A stretch of 64,000 nt of DNA from Glebionis coronaria (lineage: Eukaryota; Streptophyta; Magnoliopsida; Asterales; Asteraceae). The stretch is from NCBI GenBank assembly GCA_025667525.1, contig CM046880.1:592385895-592449894 (forward strand). Reading direction: 5' to 3'. A model generated the notes under the pieces. The model was not told the DNA's origin. It was given only the letters and a program-made list of their open reading frames with translations, and made no database searches. Below, piece by piece: positions 20,305-31,669 of the stretch (positions are counted from its first letter, which is position 1; every line of letters starts with the position of its first letter). Made by a program: the position numbers and the translations under genes.

Positions 20305-22503
20305 TATTATTATTATTATTCAAACTTTAAAAAATATAATTTACTTTACCAATATATTTTCTAATCCTTATTTTCACAAAAACATTTCTTCCATCTCCAT
20401 CAATACAAACTTGAAATATTTCTATACATCTTCTTCTCTAGAATCGAACCCTTAACCGGATCTTGAAGGGTGGAGTGTGACCTGAAGTAAGTGTGGCCGG
20501 AAGTGACAGTGATCGAAAGCCTTAACCCGATCTCGATAAATCCACAAAACCAAACCCCGATTGGTGTCATCACGACACACCGCCCGATCTTGATAAACCC
20601 ACATAGATCTAATCTCAAGTGAGTTTTATTAAAATGGATCTATTTTTCACACCGGCAGTTTTGATTCTTTTGCTAAATGATTTTTGTGTTGCTTTAGATT
20701 CAGATCCAAGATATTGTATTTATTCACCATAGCAGCTTCGGTAACACAACCACTGCTCTCCACCACTACTAAACACCACAAACCCACCACCAACAATCAT
20801 ACCCACTCAATTAAATCATTATGTTCAGGTGTGCAGCCAAAAAGTGGTTGAACAATTAAATCATCACCAAAAAGTAGTTGTGGTGATGATAAAGGAGTGA
20901 TAGGAGGGATGAGTAGATAATTTTTAAAAGTGAGTAAAGATTATAGAAAGATGAAAAACTGTGCGATTTTAGAAAAGATGATTTGAGATTTGTTTGAATG
21001 ATATATATGAAGATGTTTAGATTTGTAATTCTTCTGAGAAGATAAGTTTAGTTTGTTACTATATTAGTTTTATTTAATAATCATATAATCATGTTGTGGG
21101 ACAAGTTGAAATTTTGTGAATATAATATAATGAAAAGACAAATATACCCTTCTATTTGACAGTCAAATAAGTCAAACTATCAGATTTAATAAAATTGGAC
21201 CAAAAGTAAAGAAATAGTTTACTTTTTTGGCCAAAATCGAAACTATTTGAGTTTTTGGACCAAAAGTAAATATTGGACCAAACCACGAGGACCAAAAATG
21301 TAATTAACTCTTCATTTTGATAGTTGTATTTTGTTTCATAACTTAAGCTAAATGTTCGTCGTTAACTAAGAATATCTTATGAGTCATTGTAGAATGAACG
21401 ATTTCTTAACTAGCACAGAGATTAGTGAGAATGAAACGATTGAAGGATGTATAGCTTCTTACTCTTGTAAGCATATGATTTCAAGCACTAAAAATGTAAG
21501 AGTCTACTTTTATACACTAATTAATTAACATTAACTTGTTTCAAAAAACAGATGATGATACTGAAATTCAACAAGGCAATCGTAATGTTATGTTGCTTGC
21601 ATTAGAACACACACATACAGATATTAATCTAAGGTTTGAATTATGCACCATATCATTCTCTAACTACCTACTTCATGATACTAGTATGTTAGACTTGTTA
21701 AAATCTTCGTTCTAAAACTCTTTATTAGGTCTCGGAGGCGTTACGTAAACTTTACTAGCAAATACATGGGAGATATTCAAGAGGCATTTGAGGATCATAT
21801 GAGTGGTGCAATAGAGGTTCACATATAATAATTTGTTTAGAGCTACACATATAATAATATTTTGTTTACTAAAGTTCATAATGATGTTCTACTTTTGTAG
21901 TATTGGAACTCAGATGGAGATAATGAGGATGAAATGTGGGATACGTTCTATGATAACATTAATGAAGTAATGAAATTATAAGATATTGTTTAATTATATA
22001 CATATATTACATATAATCACTTTTTAAATCTAAACATTTCAGGCTATTGATGTTAAAGCTTGTGAAATTTATGAGTATATCCTACAAGAGAATGTAAGCA
22101 AACTTTTGAAAGCTGACGAATCTGTGTAAGTAATATCCGTGATTATTAGTCACTACTTATAGTTGATTATAGATACCTAAATTCTTTGTTGTTGTAATTC
22201 CAGGTGGGATGCTTACTCCGTGTTTCTCAACACCGTACGTAGGCTTGTCATTGTCACAGAGTTCTCGATTCTAAGGTAAGTAGCGTTAGTAATATAATTA
22301 TAAATAGTAGTGTCATATGAATTTAAGATGTACTATATTTATTTGAAAAGTAACTTCATTGTCACAGATGCTCCAACTCAAGCGAAGACCAAGATTCTGA
22401 GAATGACTCTAGCTCAGAGTCTGATGCAGGGGCGTATGACTATAATCATCAAGAGGATAAAAGCGATGATGACGAAGGTGAAAATGATAACGATGATGAG
22501 TGA
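19576..22503 (+). CDS. unrecognised gene with acidic C terminus, best copy (eight putative exons)
   Basis: Putative exons: 19576-19614, 21393-21495, 21552-21633, 21729-21816, 21901-21966, 22043-22125, 22204-22275, 22368-22503, nearly all with GT/AG borders. Exons 3 to 8 join in one frame of about 174 codons, ending in a Ser/Asp/Glu tail (DYNHQEDKSDDDE) and TGA. Earlier parts read MNDFLTSTEIS and RRRYVNFTSKYMGDI. I do not recognise the family. Exons 2 and 3 do not join in frame through the visible sites in this copy or in the copy at 36.7 kb, so the 5' model is uncertain. Intron 1 is split by a 1.7-kb MULE. Recurrence of the same exons in other copies supports a once-real gene, possibly carried or amplified by a transposon. 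Confidence 0.5.
19836..19899. repeat. (TAA)n microsatellite
   Basis: ATA/TAA units run uninterrupted to about 19888 and then switch to (TTA)n, leading into a 60-base T run (19900-19959). Confidence 0.9.
19900..20230 (-). mobile_element. 5'-truncated LINE-like 3' end with poly(A) tail
   Basis: On the minus strand an open frame of about 80 codons (20230-19981; FIPFAFSTFGEF, then FCIQKGVGAQLVSRLPSNF) ends at TGA, is followed by about 20 nt of 3' UTR, then a 60-nt poly(A). The peptide resembles the C terminus of non-LTR reverse transcriptase ORFs I recall from Asteraceae; this is recognition, not a search. The poly(A) supports retroposition. Flanking (TAA)n hides any target duplication. Confidence 0.55.
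20231..20322. repeat. (ATA)n/(TTA)n microsatellite, strand-switching
   Basis: ATA units to about 20255, then TTA units to 20320. Because the two halves are complementary, the tract can form a hairpin. Confidence 0.9.
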
Positions 22504-22699
22504 ACTTTATATTTAGGAGTATAATTACTTTATATTCCACTATAAAGTATACAAAGTTTGATGTATGTTGCAACTATGAATGGTCTATTAATATTCATAA
22601 TTTATATTAGTTCTAAATAGCTTGAATATGAGTGGTGTAACATGGAGGAAATTCACATTATAAGATACATAAATGAACAATATTGGTAGTTATATTTGT

Positions 22700-24365
22700 T
22701 ACGAATTTATAAATCATTTAGGTTTGGGGCGATGATCCAAATATTGCGAGAGAAGGCCTTTTCTCGACCCCCACCCGTTGGCTTGGGAGCGCGACCCCAA
22801 CAAGGGACACAACTTCCTGTACCCCACATATTTTTCGTGGTTAAAAACATATTAATTAGCTCAACGAGTATGCACTTCACACTATCCTAACTCGTAGAAA
22901 TATCATTAGTCTTTAGTAAATCGCAATTATCTAAAACAATTGATGACAGTAAAATTATGTAACATTATGATGGTGGAAGACGTGGCATTAGTATGTAAAA
23001 TGTTAAACAAAAGCGAATAAATATAAGTTAATCACCCTTTGTTACGATAGTCTTGGATAAAATCATGTTGAAATGGTAACGGTCGATTTTATTAGGTTGT
23101 GATATGACCCATGTGTGACTTGGTGGAGCTAGCTATTTTTTCGCACTAGTGATCAGCGAGTGACCATACACTAGAGAAAGCAAACAGATAGTAACTAAGT
23201 AATTAGCTTTTAGAAATCGAACATTAGTACTGAAAGTTGCCTTAACATTTTCCTAAGTCTAGGAATAAATCCCTCCACGAACATTAGTACTGAAAGTTGC
23301 CTTAACATTTTCCTAAGTCTAGGAATAAATCCCTCCACCTAACAATGAATATCTCTCACGTATTTATACTATAAAATTGATATTTTGTTCTATGATGTTA
23401 ATTTTTTATACAATTTTCAATGAACAGTATATCTTTTGAATGGCATATGCACATATATACACAAGAATAAATGATGATTTTGTAAAATAAATATTTCAAA
23501 AATAAGGTTTTTGCTCATAAATGGTACTACTTGAGGAAACATACCTTTGACCCATGTACACTCTCTCGCTGGCCACATCCGCCCGCAAAAACCCACAATA
23601 CGCCTTTAATCTCCTCCAAAGCTCCATCGCCACCAAAGAGTCTATAAAAGGCTTCTGCAATGCACACTTTGGCATACATATAATAAGTGTTCTTTATCTC
23701 ATCGATGCATTGTCAACATGGCAAGTCATTTCGTATAAAAGCCATGTGTTTCTACACATACGTTTAATATGTTACGATGTGTGCATGAATAGTATTTGAA
23801 TCAGTTTTGTACATGCGAACTATTTCTGTCACCTCTTTAATAATGCTGAAGATGGAGATATATTCATTTGCAGTTTGAGGATTCAATTCTTTAGCCTATC
23901 AAATAAATCAAATAAAAGTTTCAAATGTTATCAACTAACAAATTTTACTTGGTTTAAGCTCTACAATGTGATAGAATTAATTTTATAATTTTTAGTCCTT
24001 AAGTTTCATAGTATTTTATATCTAGTTTCATCTAATAGATATTTATGTATTTTCTATTTTATATTTTTAAAAACTAAAGCAGTGACATGGAATCTGTTAA
24101 ATTATGTAAGGTTCAATCTATTATGAATATTTTTTGTGAAAAATTATATGTTGACATGACACTAACATGAAAATGTATTGAAACTTAAAAGGTTCAATAC
24201 ATTGAGGATGCCCTAACATAAATATGGTTGTTAACACTAGCGAAACATATTCAGGCTTAGAGGCATGATGTTGTATTAAAACTAAAAACAACTAACATGC
24301 ATACGGTGTTTTGTTTTATTGAATAGGTCAAATAAAATCTTACTTTAAGAATGAGGGGACATTTA
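22700..24365 (+). repeat. conserved blocks downstream of the best gene copy
   Basis: GC-rich block (22720-22890), AGGTTGTGATATGACCC block (23085-23340), GAGGAAACATACC block (23530-23660) and GAGGCATGATGTTG...CTTACTTTAAGAATGAGG block (24240-24360), in the same order as at 12.2-12.9 kb. No convincing coding sequence. Confidence 0.65.
23218..23337 (+). repeat. perfect 60-bp tandem duplication
   Basis: Two identical 60-bp units (23218-23277 and 23278-23337) start CGAACATTAGTACTG and end ATCCCTCCAC. Other copies of this block have one unit, so the duplication is recent. Confidence 0.95.
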
Positions 24366-24784
24366 GGGTCCGTTTGGTTTGTAGACGGGTTTTACTTTTA
24401 AGGTAGGTTTATAAAGTAGTGGGTTTAGGATTAGATAAAATTTGGATTGGATATAATTATTTTTAAAATAATAGATTTATATAAATAATATAATAATAAT
24501 CATTTTAAATTTATATTTAATAATTAATAAAGTTATTATATATAGAAAATTAGAGTTGGGCCCCAAAACTAAGAATATGACAAACTTCCTTTTAGAAAAA
24601 GACAAAAAAAAGTCAGGAAAACCTTTACATTGTCAGTAATCTCACCATTGAAGACTACTTTTCTAAAACACACAAATTTGGGCTAAATATCACTATTTGA
24701 AATGTTAACTTTTCAACCAAACAAATATTTTCTACTGTCATCCCCTGGTCCCACTTAAAAACCCATAAACCAAACGCGCCCTTA
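24363..24784. mobile_element. PIF/Harbinger (Tourist)-like MITE
   Basis: The 416-bp element 24366-24781 is flanked by TTA on both sides. Its inverted ends are GGGTCCGTTTGGTTT and, in reverse complement, GGGCGCGTTTGGTTT. This combination is typical of Tourist-type elements. No coding capacity. Confidence 0.8.
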
Positions 24785-25128
24785 CTTTAAGAATGAGGGC
24801 AATGGCCATTATAAGAGACATAAATGACCGATATTAAAATTTAAATTTGGTTAAATCCGAAGAGTCACAACCCTTCACTAACACACATGTTAGTTTAGTT
24901 ACTGGTGGGATATATTACTATATTTACGATTCATAAATCGTTTAGGTTTTGGGGCGTTGGCCTGAACCCGATGCGGGGCGGCCTCCCCTCGACCACCTAC
25001 CGTTGGCGTGGGAATATTTTCCTTACCCTATGTACTTGTCGTGGTTGAACACATCTTAAATAGCTCAACGAATATGCATTACACAATATCCTAAATAGCT
25101 CAACGAATAGTCTCTAGTAAGCTGCAAT
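24785..25128 (+). repeat. conserved block of another segment copy, GC-rich part
   Basis: CCGAAGAGTCACAACCCTTC and the GC-rich block (24940-25060) are present, but no exons precede them. Sequence is clearly related to 12.1-12.3, 40.8 and 63.4-63.7 kb and more decayed. Confidence 0.65.
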
Positions 25129-25786
25129 TATCTAAAAGGGAGAATTTCATAAATATCTCTCTTTTGACACAAAATTTCATATATATACAACCTTACATAA
25201 AAAATTTATATATGTCCAATTTTAAACTTAAAATTTCATATATGTCTAACTTTTTACTTGAAATCTCATATATATCCAAATACTCAAGTTATATACAATT
25301 AAAAACTTAAAACACATATTAAATATTATTTATACCTAAAATAACTATTATACCCTTTTCTTTTTTTCTTATACTTTTATATATCTTTCATATTTTTACA
25401 TAAACAATCTCTCGTTGTTGATAAGAATACTCATTGTTGACTTATTATGGCAAGGTTAGTTAGATTATTTTATGAAATTTTAATGACTTGTTGTTGTTTT
25501 GGTTATTAGATGCACATGTTATTAGGTAAAGAAACACGGATATAATTGTTATTTTAGATTTAAATAATAATTAATATATAATTTAAGGTTTTAGTTTTAT
25601 ATATAAATTGACATATATGAAATTTCAAGTTATAAATTGAATATATATGAAATTTTTAAGTGAAGTTGGATATATATGAAATTTTGCATTAAATGAGGGA
25701 TATACATGAAATTTTTAAGTAAGGTTAGATATATATAAAAATTTGTATCAAAAGAGGGATATATATGAAATTTTCCATATCTTAAA
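25129..25786. mobile_element. MULE-like MITE with about 150-bp TIRs
   Basis: Element 25138-25777 lies between TATCTAAAA and TATCTTAAA, a 9-bp near-duplication. The TIRs contain repeated AAATTTCATATATATCC-type subunits about 35 bp apart in both arms. The uninterrupted target is seen at 22928 (TTATCTAAAACAATTGATGA). No coding capacity. Confidence 0.75.
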
Positions 25787-25839
25787 TAATCAATGACATA
25801 AATAATGGTAGAAGACTTGCCATTAGTATGTAAGATGGT

Positions 25840-26700
25840 TTTTCATCCTTTGTTACGATAGTATTGAATAAAATAATGCTTAAATGGTAACGCTAGATTT
25901 TATTAGGTTGTGATATAACCTATGTGTGTTCCTGATTTGGTGGAGCTAACTATGTTGTTGCATGAGTGATCAGTGAGTGGCCATATGCTAGAGAAAGAAC
26001 AGTTAGAAACTAGGTAATTAGATCTTAGAAATCCAACATTAGTGGTACTGACGATTGCCTTAACTTTTTCTAAGTCTAGGAATAAATTCATACACCTAAC
26101 CAATCCCTTCGAGTTTTATATAGTGCTTGTACATTTGGATTTTCAACAAGTGTCGCAGGATGTTGTTTAAAAGAAATAAGGTTTTGCTCATAAATGGTGC
26201 TACTTGAGAAAACATTCCTTTGATAGTGTACCCTCTCTCACTAGACACATCCGCCCACCAAAAACCACAACACGCCTTTCACCTCCTACAACGTTCCACC
26301 ACCAAAGAGTCAATATCATTTCCAACCGCTTTGCTTGCAAATTTATATCTTTAAAAGGCATCCACAATGCATACGTTGATATACATATATTTATATATAT
26401 AATAAGTGTTCTTTATCTGATCAATGCATTGTAAACATGACAAATCATTTGTTCGTATAAAAATTGTGTGTTTCTACACATACGTTTAAAACTCTTTAAA
26501 AAAGTTGTTTGTGCAATGCAAAAAATCTACTTTCAAAAGCTTTTACAAATAATAAAAGGTATTTTATTAGTTTTGTCATTAGAAATGCTCTACTTTTCTT
26601 ATCTTTTTAATAGTGCTAAAGACGGTAATATGTTCATTTAGAGTTTGGGAATACAATTTTTTAGCCTATCAATAAAAATTCTAATTGTTATCAACCAACA
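25840..26700 (+). repeat. conserved segment blocks, third copy
   Basis: The AGGTTGTGATATAACC block (25905-26160) and the cognate of the GAGGAAACATACC block (26190-26330) are present. A 66-codon minus frame at 25903-26103 is not kept open in the other copies, so I do not call it a gene. Confidence 0.6.
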
Positions 26701-26715
26701 AATTTTATAATGTTT

Positions 26716-26985
26716 ACGAGATCGATTAGTCGAGTCATCGAGTTATGGGTTCGATCATCGAATCAATTTAGTCGAGTTAGCAGTTCACATACTTGACTAT
26801 CGGGTTAACCCGGTCGAGTCAGCAGATCACGATATCGATCAACGGGTTAACTCGCTCGAGTCACTGGGTCACAGGTCCAATCATCGAGTTAAGTCGGTTA
26901 AGTTACCGGTTCACTCATTTGACCACGAGATCAATCAGTCCAGTCAAATCACCAAATTATCAATTCAACAACGGATCAATTAACA
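26716..26985 (+). repeat. minisatellite, about 42-bp unit, six degenerate copies
   Basis: Units share GTCGAGTCA...GGTTCAC...TCGATCATCGGGTTAA. Because the period is a multiple of three, one plus frame (from 26793) stays open and reads a repeated GLTRSS-type peptide. I regard this as chance, not a gene. Confidence 0.75.
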
Positions 26986-27152
26986 TATTTTTAATTATTT
27001 ATGGTTAAATAATTTTAATAATTATGCATAGATCCACGTGTAGATTCACGTGTAGTTATTCCAATAAAGGGAAATATCATAGAATCCACGTACTTTAACT
27101 TTACATTAGACGTCAGTTCAACCACGTAAAAAAGTTTGTCGACTTTGTACAC

Positions 27153-27810
27153 TAAGAGTACGTTTGGTAGAGAGAATTTCAAAGATTAAAAATGAAGCAG
27201 AGAATTAAAACTTAGAGAATTGAAATCAGTAGAGAATTTTGTTTAGTTCCACTCTTTGGTAGCAACGGAGAATTATATCTGAAAAATACGTAGATTTGTA
27301 TTTGTATTTATTTTATTTTTTTATCAAATATTTTGACTAAGGATGTCAAAAAAGCCGACTCGAATAAAACCCGATTAAGCTTATTCGAGCCGAGTTATTC
27401 GGGTCAATATTTTTATTTTAGTTATCAAGGTCAACACGAGTCACCTTATTAAATAGGCTCGGTTAGTGAGTTGAAAATGTTTGATTAACTCGGGTTTTCG
27501 ATTGACGCGAATAAAGTTTTTTTTTATATTCGTGTCATGTTAACAAAATGAATTCGAGTAGTAACTAAAATGTACATGTGAGTTGAAAAGCGAAAAATGC
27601 ATATTTGTGAAAAACATTACAAAAATTATTCTCATTTCTCTAATTTCTCTATTAAAAATGGAAAAAATAAAAATTTAAAATTTACACTATCAATTCTCTA
27701 CCAAATTCTCACCAATTCTTCATCTTTCCATTTCTCCAACCTACCAAATAAGAGATTTCGACTCATTTCTATTTCTCTACTCTCATTTCTCTCTACCAAA
27801 CGTACCCTAA
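27153..27810. mobile_element. PIF/Harbinger (Tourist)-like MITE, 652 bp
   Basis: TAA at 27153-27155 and 27808-27810 flanks inverted ends GAGTACGTTTGGTAGAGAGA and GGGTACGTTTGGTAGAGAGA (reverse complement of the right end). No transposase frame. Confidence 0.85.
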
Positions 27811-28199
27811 GGGAATTGATTATATACACAAGTTTATAATTTAATTTTCAGTTACAATCTATTTTAATCAAAACATGGACTACATTTAATGTAGTAGACT
27901 TTTGACGTAAGTAGTATGAATGAGAGTCGTACCGCTCATACAACTGTATCAACTAGTTTTTGAATTTTGGACATAATTAAAACTTATGTATGTAACAATT
28001 TTGTTAACTTTTAATGCATGTGTCACAGTATGAAATTTGAAAAAGTACATGCTTTGTAACATGGCTTAAACAGTTAAACCCTCCCGGTAATTTTTCTTAT
28101 AATATTTTATGAGGTTTAGCGGAGATATTTTTAATAAAATTAGATGTTAGAGGTAAAGACAAACGGCATTTTTGAGTTTGAACAGAAAAAAAAAACGAT

Positions 28200-28920
28200 T
28201 GTGGACATATGTCATACTATTATATGCTCAAAATAGGATAAGTAAATTTAGATTTATAAAAGTTACCAACTGGTAAACTAATTAATTAAGTTACCTAGAG
28301 GTCCATATATATGTGACTTGTTGCATAGGTTTCCAGAGCTATATCAATATTCCTGATTTCGAACAGATGCAACAAGTTTGTTTGTGTGTCACCGCGCGTC
28401 GAGGAAATCCACATCAAGACTCTTCGTGTTACAATCTCTCTGCAACAAGGTAAAAATATATGACACATATATAAAGTAAACTAGTCTATCCTATTATACT
28501 CAAATATGATAGAAATATAACAGGGTATACCTATACACACGTACGTATCTTGTCAAAATCACACAACGAGGATGGATCCGATAAGCTGACATGACAATGT
28601 AATTTTATCGATTTACATGAAATCATGCAGTATAAACATATTTCAGAACTGGTGCCAACTTATTTTAAAAGATCATACTACCAACTGTATATGTGTAATT
28701 GTGTAGTACTTGTTAGAGAGCGCACGATGAATTATAGTATCGTAAATTAATACAGTATTAAATACCAAAAACAGTTTTCCCGTTACGGTTATGCCAATAA
28801 AGACAGTCAACTAGTAACATAACGTCACAAAAATAAAGTTTAATTTATGACAATCAACTAATGACAGTCAACTAAATATCTACTTATATGAAGTGGTTCG
28901 TTGTCTAAATAACATTCTAT
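28200..28920 (+). repeat. conserved segment blocks (CATCAAGACTCTTCG and GACAGTCAA), third copy
   Basis: Matches 12940-13540, 42370-42886 plus 55173-55870, and 59065-59480. CAACAAGGTAAAA resembles a splice donor, but I find no shared reading frame across copies. Confidence 0.6.
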
Positions 28921-28924
28921 GGGT

Positions 28925-30510
28925 TCTCATTTTTTTCTATCAAACGTACGTACTTCCATGATTATACAAATGAGATAATTATTAATCTTTAAAACTTTTA
29001 GATGTTGAATTGAATGCATAACTGAAATTGAGACCCCAGCTTTTTTGTCTAGCATTGACGATTTATGTTGCCTAAACCCTAAATTGTGTTTCTGATTGTA
29101 ATTTTGATCTTTCATGTTTAACTAGTTGAGATTCTTAAAATAGCTAAAATATTTCTTTCTTTATTATTTTATGATCAAGTATCTTGTATCTTTTAAAAAA
29201 AGTTATGTGCTTTTGACCAAGTGTTAAACTCACTTGGATAAGTGTCACGTACCTAATTGTTCAACTCACTTATTTCTTTTTCAACTAGGCGAGTACCCGC
29301 GCATAGCGGCGGAAATCTTAGCGACAAATAATTAACGATAGGTGATATTGTGATAACTGTTTCGTGAAAAGATCAAAATTTTATTTTCGATCAAATTTAG
29401 ATAGCGAATAGATTTTTTGATGACGTGACAGCATTGTTGTAGTTATTATTATTATCGTCATGGTTTGCATTATTTTTGTGATATTGTCATTTTTAGTTCC
29501 ATAACCAATTTTGAGTTCAAAACTTGTCAACAAAGTATCAAAATTATTTATTTTTTCAATAATGGTATTCAATTTTCAGAAGGTCTTAACATGATATACA
29601 TATCAATTCGCTTAAAATCATACAAGAACGTTTAACTTCATGAACTCAAAAAGGATGTTTGGGAATGGTCATTAAAATGATTTTCAACCTAATCTAAAAA
29701 CAAATTAACACTGGTGTGTGTTTGAATAAAACTGTGTGTGTGCTTTGAATAACCCAACACTTCATAAACAAGATCACTTTAGTGATGTTATCTGTTAATA
29801 ATATTTTCTTTCGATGATGCTAATGAAAATAGTGCTTGTTCCGAACACAATTGCAAAACAGCATATAGTTTTGTTTTCTTCATCCACACACTTTTTATGC
29901 TTATTATTTTTCAAAAGAAAACGAAACAAATATAAGGAAACTGTTTCATAATATGAAAAGATGAAACTTTGAAGGATTGCTGAAACAGTAAGTATCAATA
30001 AAACTTTTATTGATAGATATTTAGATGATCTATAAGAATATTACCATGAACTGGAGATCAGAATAAATCAAGCTAAACTACAACAGATCCAAAGATATAT
30101 CTACACCATATTGAGCAAAACCTACAATGACTACTATTCCAAGTACCAACATGCGTTCAAGCTCTAACAATTATCAATATTGTTGGCGTGACTGCAAGGT
30201 GTTTAGCTCATCCTCTTATAAATAAGTTGATTGTGATGCCTTTCTATCTTTAAGAGTAGTAAAGTTAGAAGGCAAACAGCTTCACAAGGTCACATATGAA
30301 ATGCCACCCAAAATGCACCTCCTTCCAGCTTATTTTGGTATTAGATTGTTTAAACAAAACGAATTATCACGTAGTGGTTATTAATATATGTGTGGTTAAG
30401 CCTAAAAGCATGTCAAAACGGGCCGTTTTTAGCACGTTGGGAGCACGCCGGGTTTAGTTAGGTTGTTATATAATCCCATCCTTAAGTTATACATGCATAT
30501 AATGGAAATT
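28925..30510. other. AT-rich intergenic DNA, no gene seen
   Basis: Short minus frames (28927-29115, 29381-29572, 29795-29998) show no family signal. Part of 28925-29290 is repeated near 55870-56640. GAGTACCCGCGCATAGCGGCGG at 29290 is a GC-rich patch of unknown origin. Confidence 0.4.
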
Positions 30511-30513
30511 TAC

Positions 30514-31669
30514 CAAGAACTTGCTGAGTTGTAAGTCGACGTTTTGGGTCACGATCAAGCGTTTTCTTCACAAGATCTTTGGCATTTTCAGAAAATTTAG
30601 ACCACATATCTTTCTTAATATGAGGTGGTGAGTGTATAACTGCTTGAGCTACTTCCTATTCAGTTTCTGGAAAGAAACTAAAAGATTTGTCAATCACAAA
30701 CTTATGATAAAAAATGTATTACTACTAATATAGAGAACCGCACCTACACAAAAAGGTGGGACACCAGAAAGCAAAATGTGCAAAATAATACCAACACCCC
30801 ATACATCGACCTCAGGGCCATAAGTACATTTAAAACTCCCATATACCATGGACTTTTTAAAGACTTCACTTGATGACACATACATATTTTTAAGGCAAAG
30901 TTATGTAGTTCATGTAGAAAAACCTTTTGAACTAAAGGATTGCATCTAGTTTAACAATAAGATGCAAGGAAAATCACATACCTTCTCCAAGGAAAACGGA
31001 AAACCCAAAATCAACCGTCTTGAGATCAACGGTTTTCTTCTTGTTTGCAAAAAGAAAATTATGTGGATTGAGATCACCATGCATAACTCCATGCATGTGA
31101 CATATCTGAAATGCAGACCAAATAATTTGTGTTTTATAACAATAATGGTATAGTTCAAACAAACTACTATAGTGCTATTGGAATTGCAATCAATATTTAG
31201 ATACACATATTTTACCTTGGGAAATTTGTATGGTAAAATAAAAGTGCCTAATTACCCTCTACTAAAGCCTGCTGCAGATACTTTTACTCACATCTAACGT
31301 ATAATTTATATAACGGTTATGTAAACAATCAAATTTGTTAAAAACCAAAGTCAATTGAGTATCTTATTCTTGCGACTTCAAGAAATCAAGGCACATACAT
31401 ACGTACCTACTAAGTCAAGTCTAATAAGAGTTACACGTATATATTTCTTTCATGTCAGCTCACATATGATGTTTAAAATGCACATCCAAACACCCCATAT
31501 GAGATCATTATTTAGGATTTTTTTATAGTTAAACTTGTATAAACTCGATAAACTAAATGAAAACAGTTGTCGAACATAAAAAGGTCGAAATTACCTGAAC
31601 AGATTCCACTATTGTTTGCAAAATCGCAACTGCAACACGTTCTGTATAGTGTCCCCGATTTTCAAATAC
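30514..31669 (-). pseudogene. calcium-dependent protein kinase (CDPK)-like pseudogene, kinase-domain exons
   Basis: Four minus-strand exons follow CDPK order. 31669-31595 reads FENRGHYTERVAVAILQTIV. 31105-30982 holds the catalytic loop and DFG (VDFGFSVF). About 30872-30744 reads [21 protein letters not shown]. 30666-30514 reads KDLVKKTLDRDPKRRLT. Most borders are GT/AG. The catalytic loop HRDLKPEN of active kinases appears as HGDLNPHN, so the catalytic Lys is gone, and a TAG interrupts the last exon right after ETE. I see no exon with the glycine-rich loop and no EF-hand exons nearby, so it is also incomplete. A related kinase with the same exon layout (CRK, PEPRK) is possible. Confidence 0.8.

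Larger units (their letters stand above)
19627..21319. mobile_element. Mutator-like (MULE) non-autonomous element with 9-bp target duplication
   Basis: TTCATTTTG at 19627-19635 and 21311-21319 flanks an element of 1675 bp. Its terminal inverted repeats of about 90 bp begin GAGTTAA and carry TTTTTGGTCCTCGTGGTTTGG. Long TIRs with a 9-bp duplication are typical of MULEs. No transposase is seen. The interior holds microsatellites and a LINE tail. It sits in intron 1 of the gene copy. Confidence 0.85.
15806..22890. repeat. large inverted duplication of the gene segment
   Basis: 15806-17400 (read in reverse) matches parts of 17630-22890. Outermost is the sequence CACTATCCTAACT at both ends; then the GC-rich block; then exons 8 to 5; then a palindromic upstream region meeting near 17.5 kb. 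The left arm lacks exons 1-4, which are replaced by a junction near 16735. Beyond CCTAACT the two flanks no longer match. Confidence 0.75.

Noticed and set aside
22310..22516. 68-codon plus frame over the acidic exon
   Set aside because: It is read in the wrong frame; the spliced frame gives the conserved acidic tail and TGA at 22501.
25903..26103. 66-codon minus frame
   Set aside because: The homologous block at 23.1-23.3 kb has stops in this frame.
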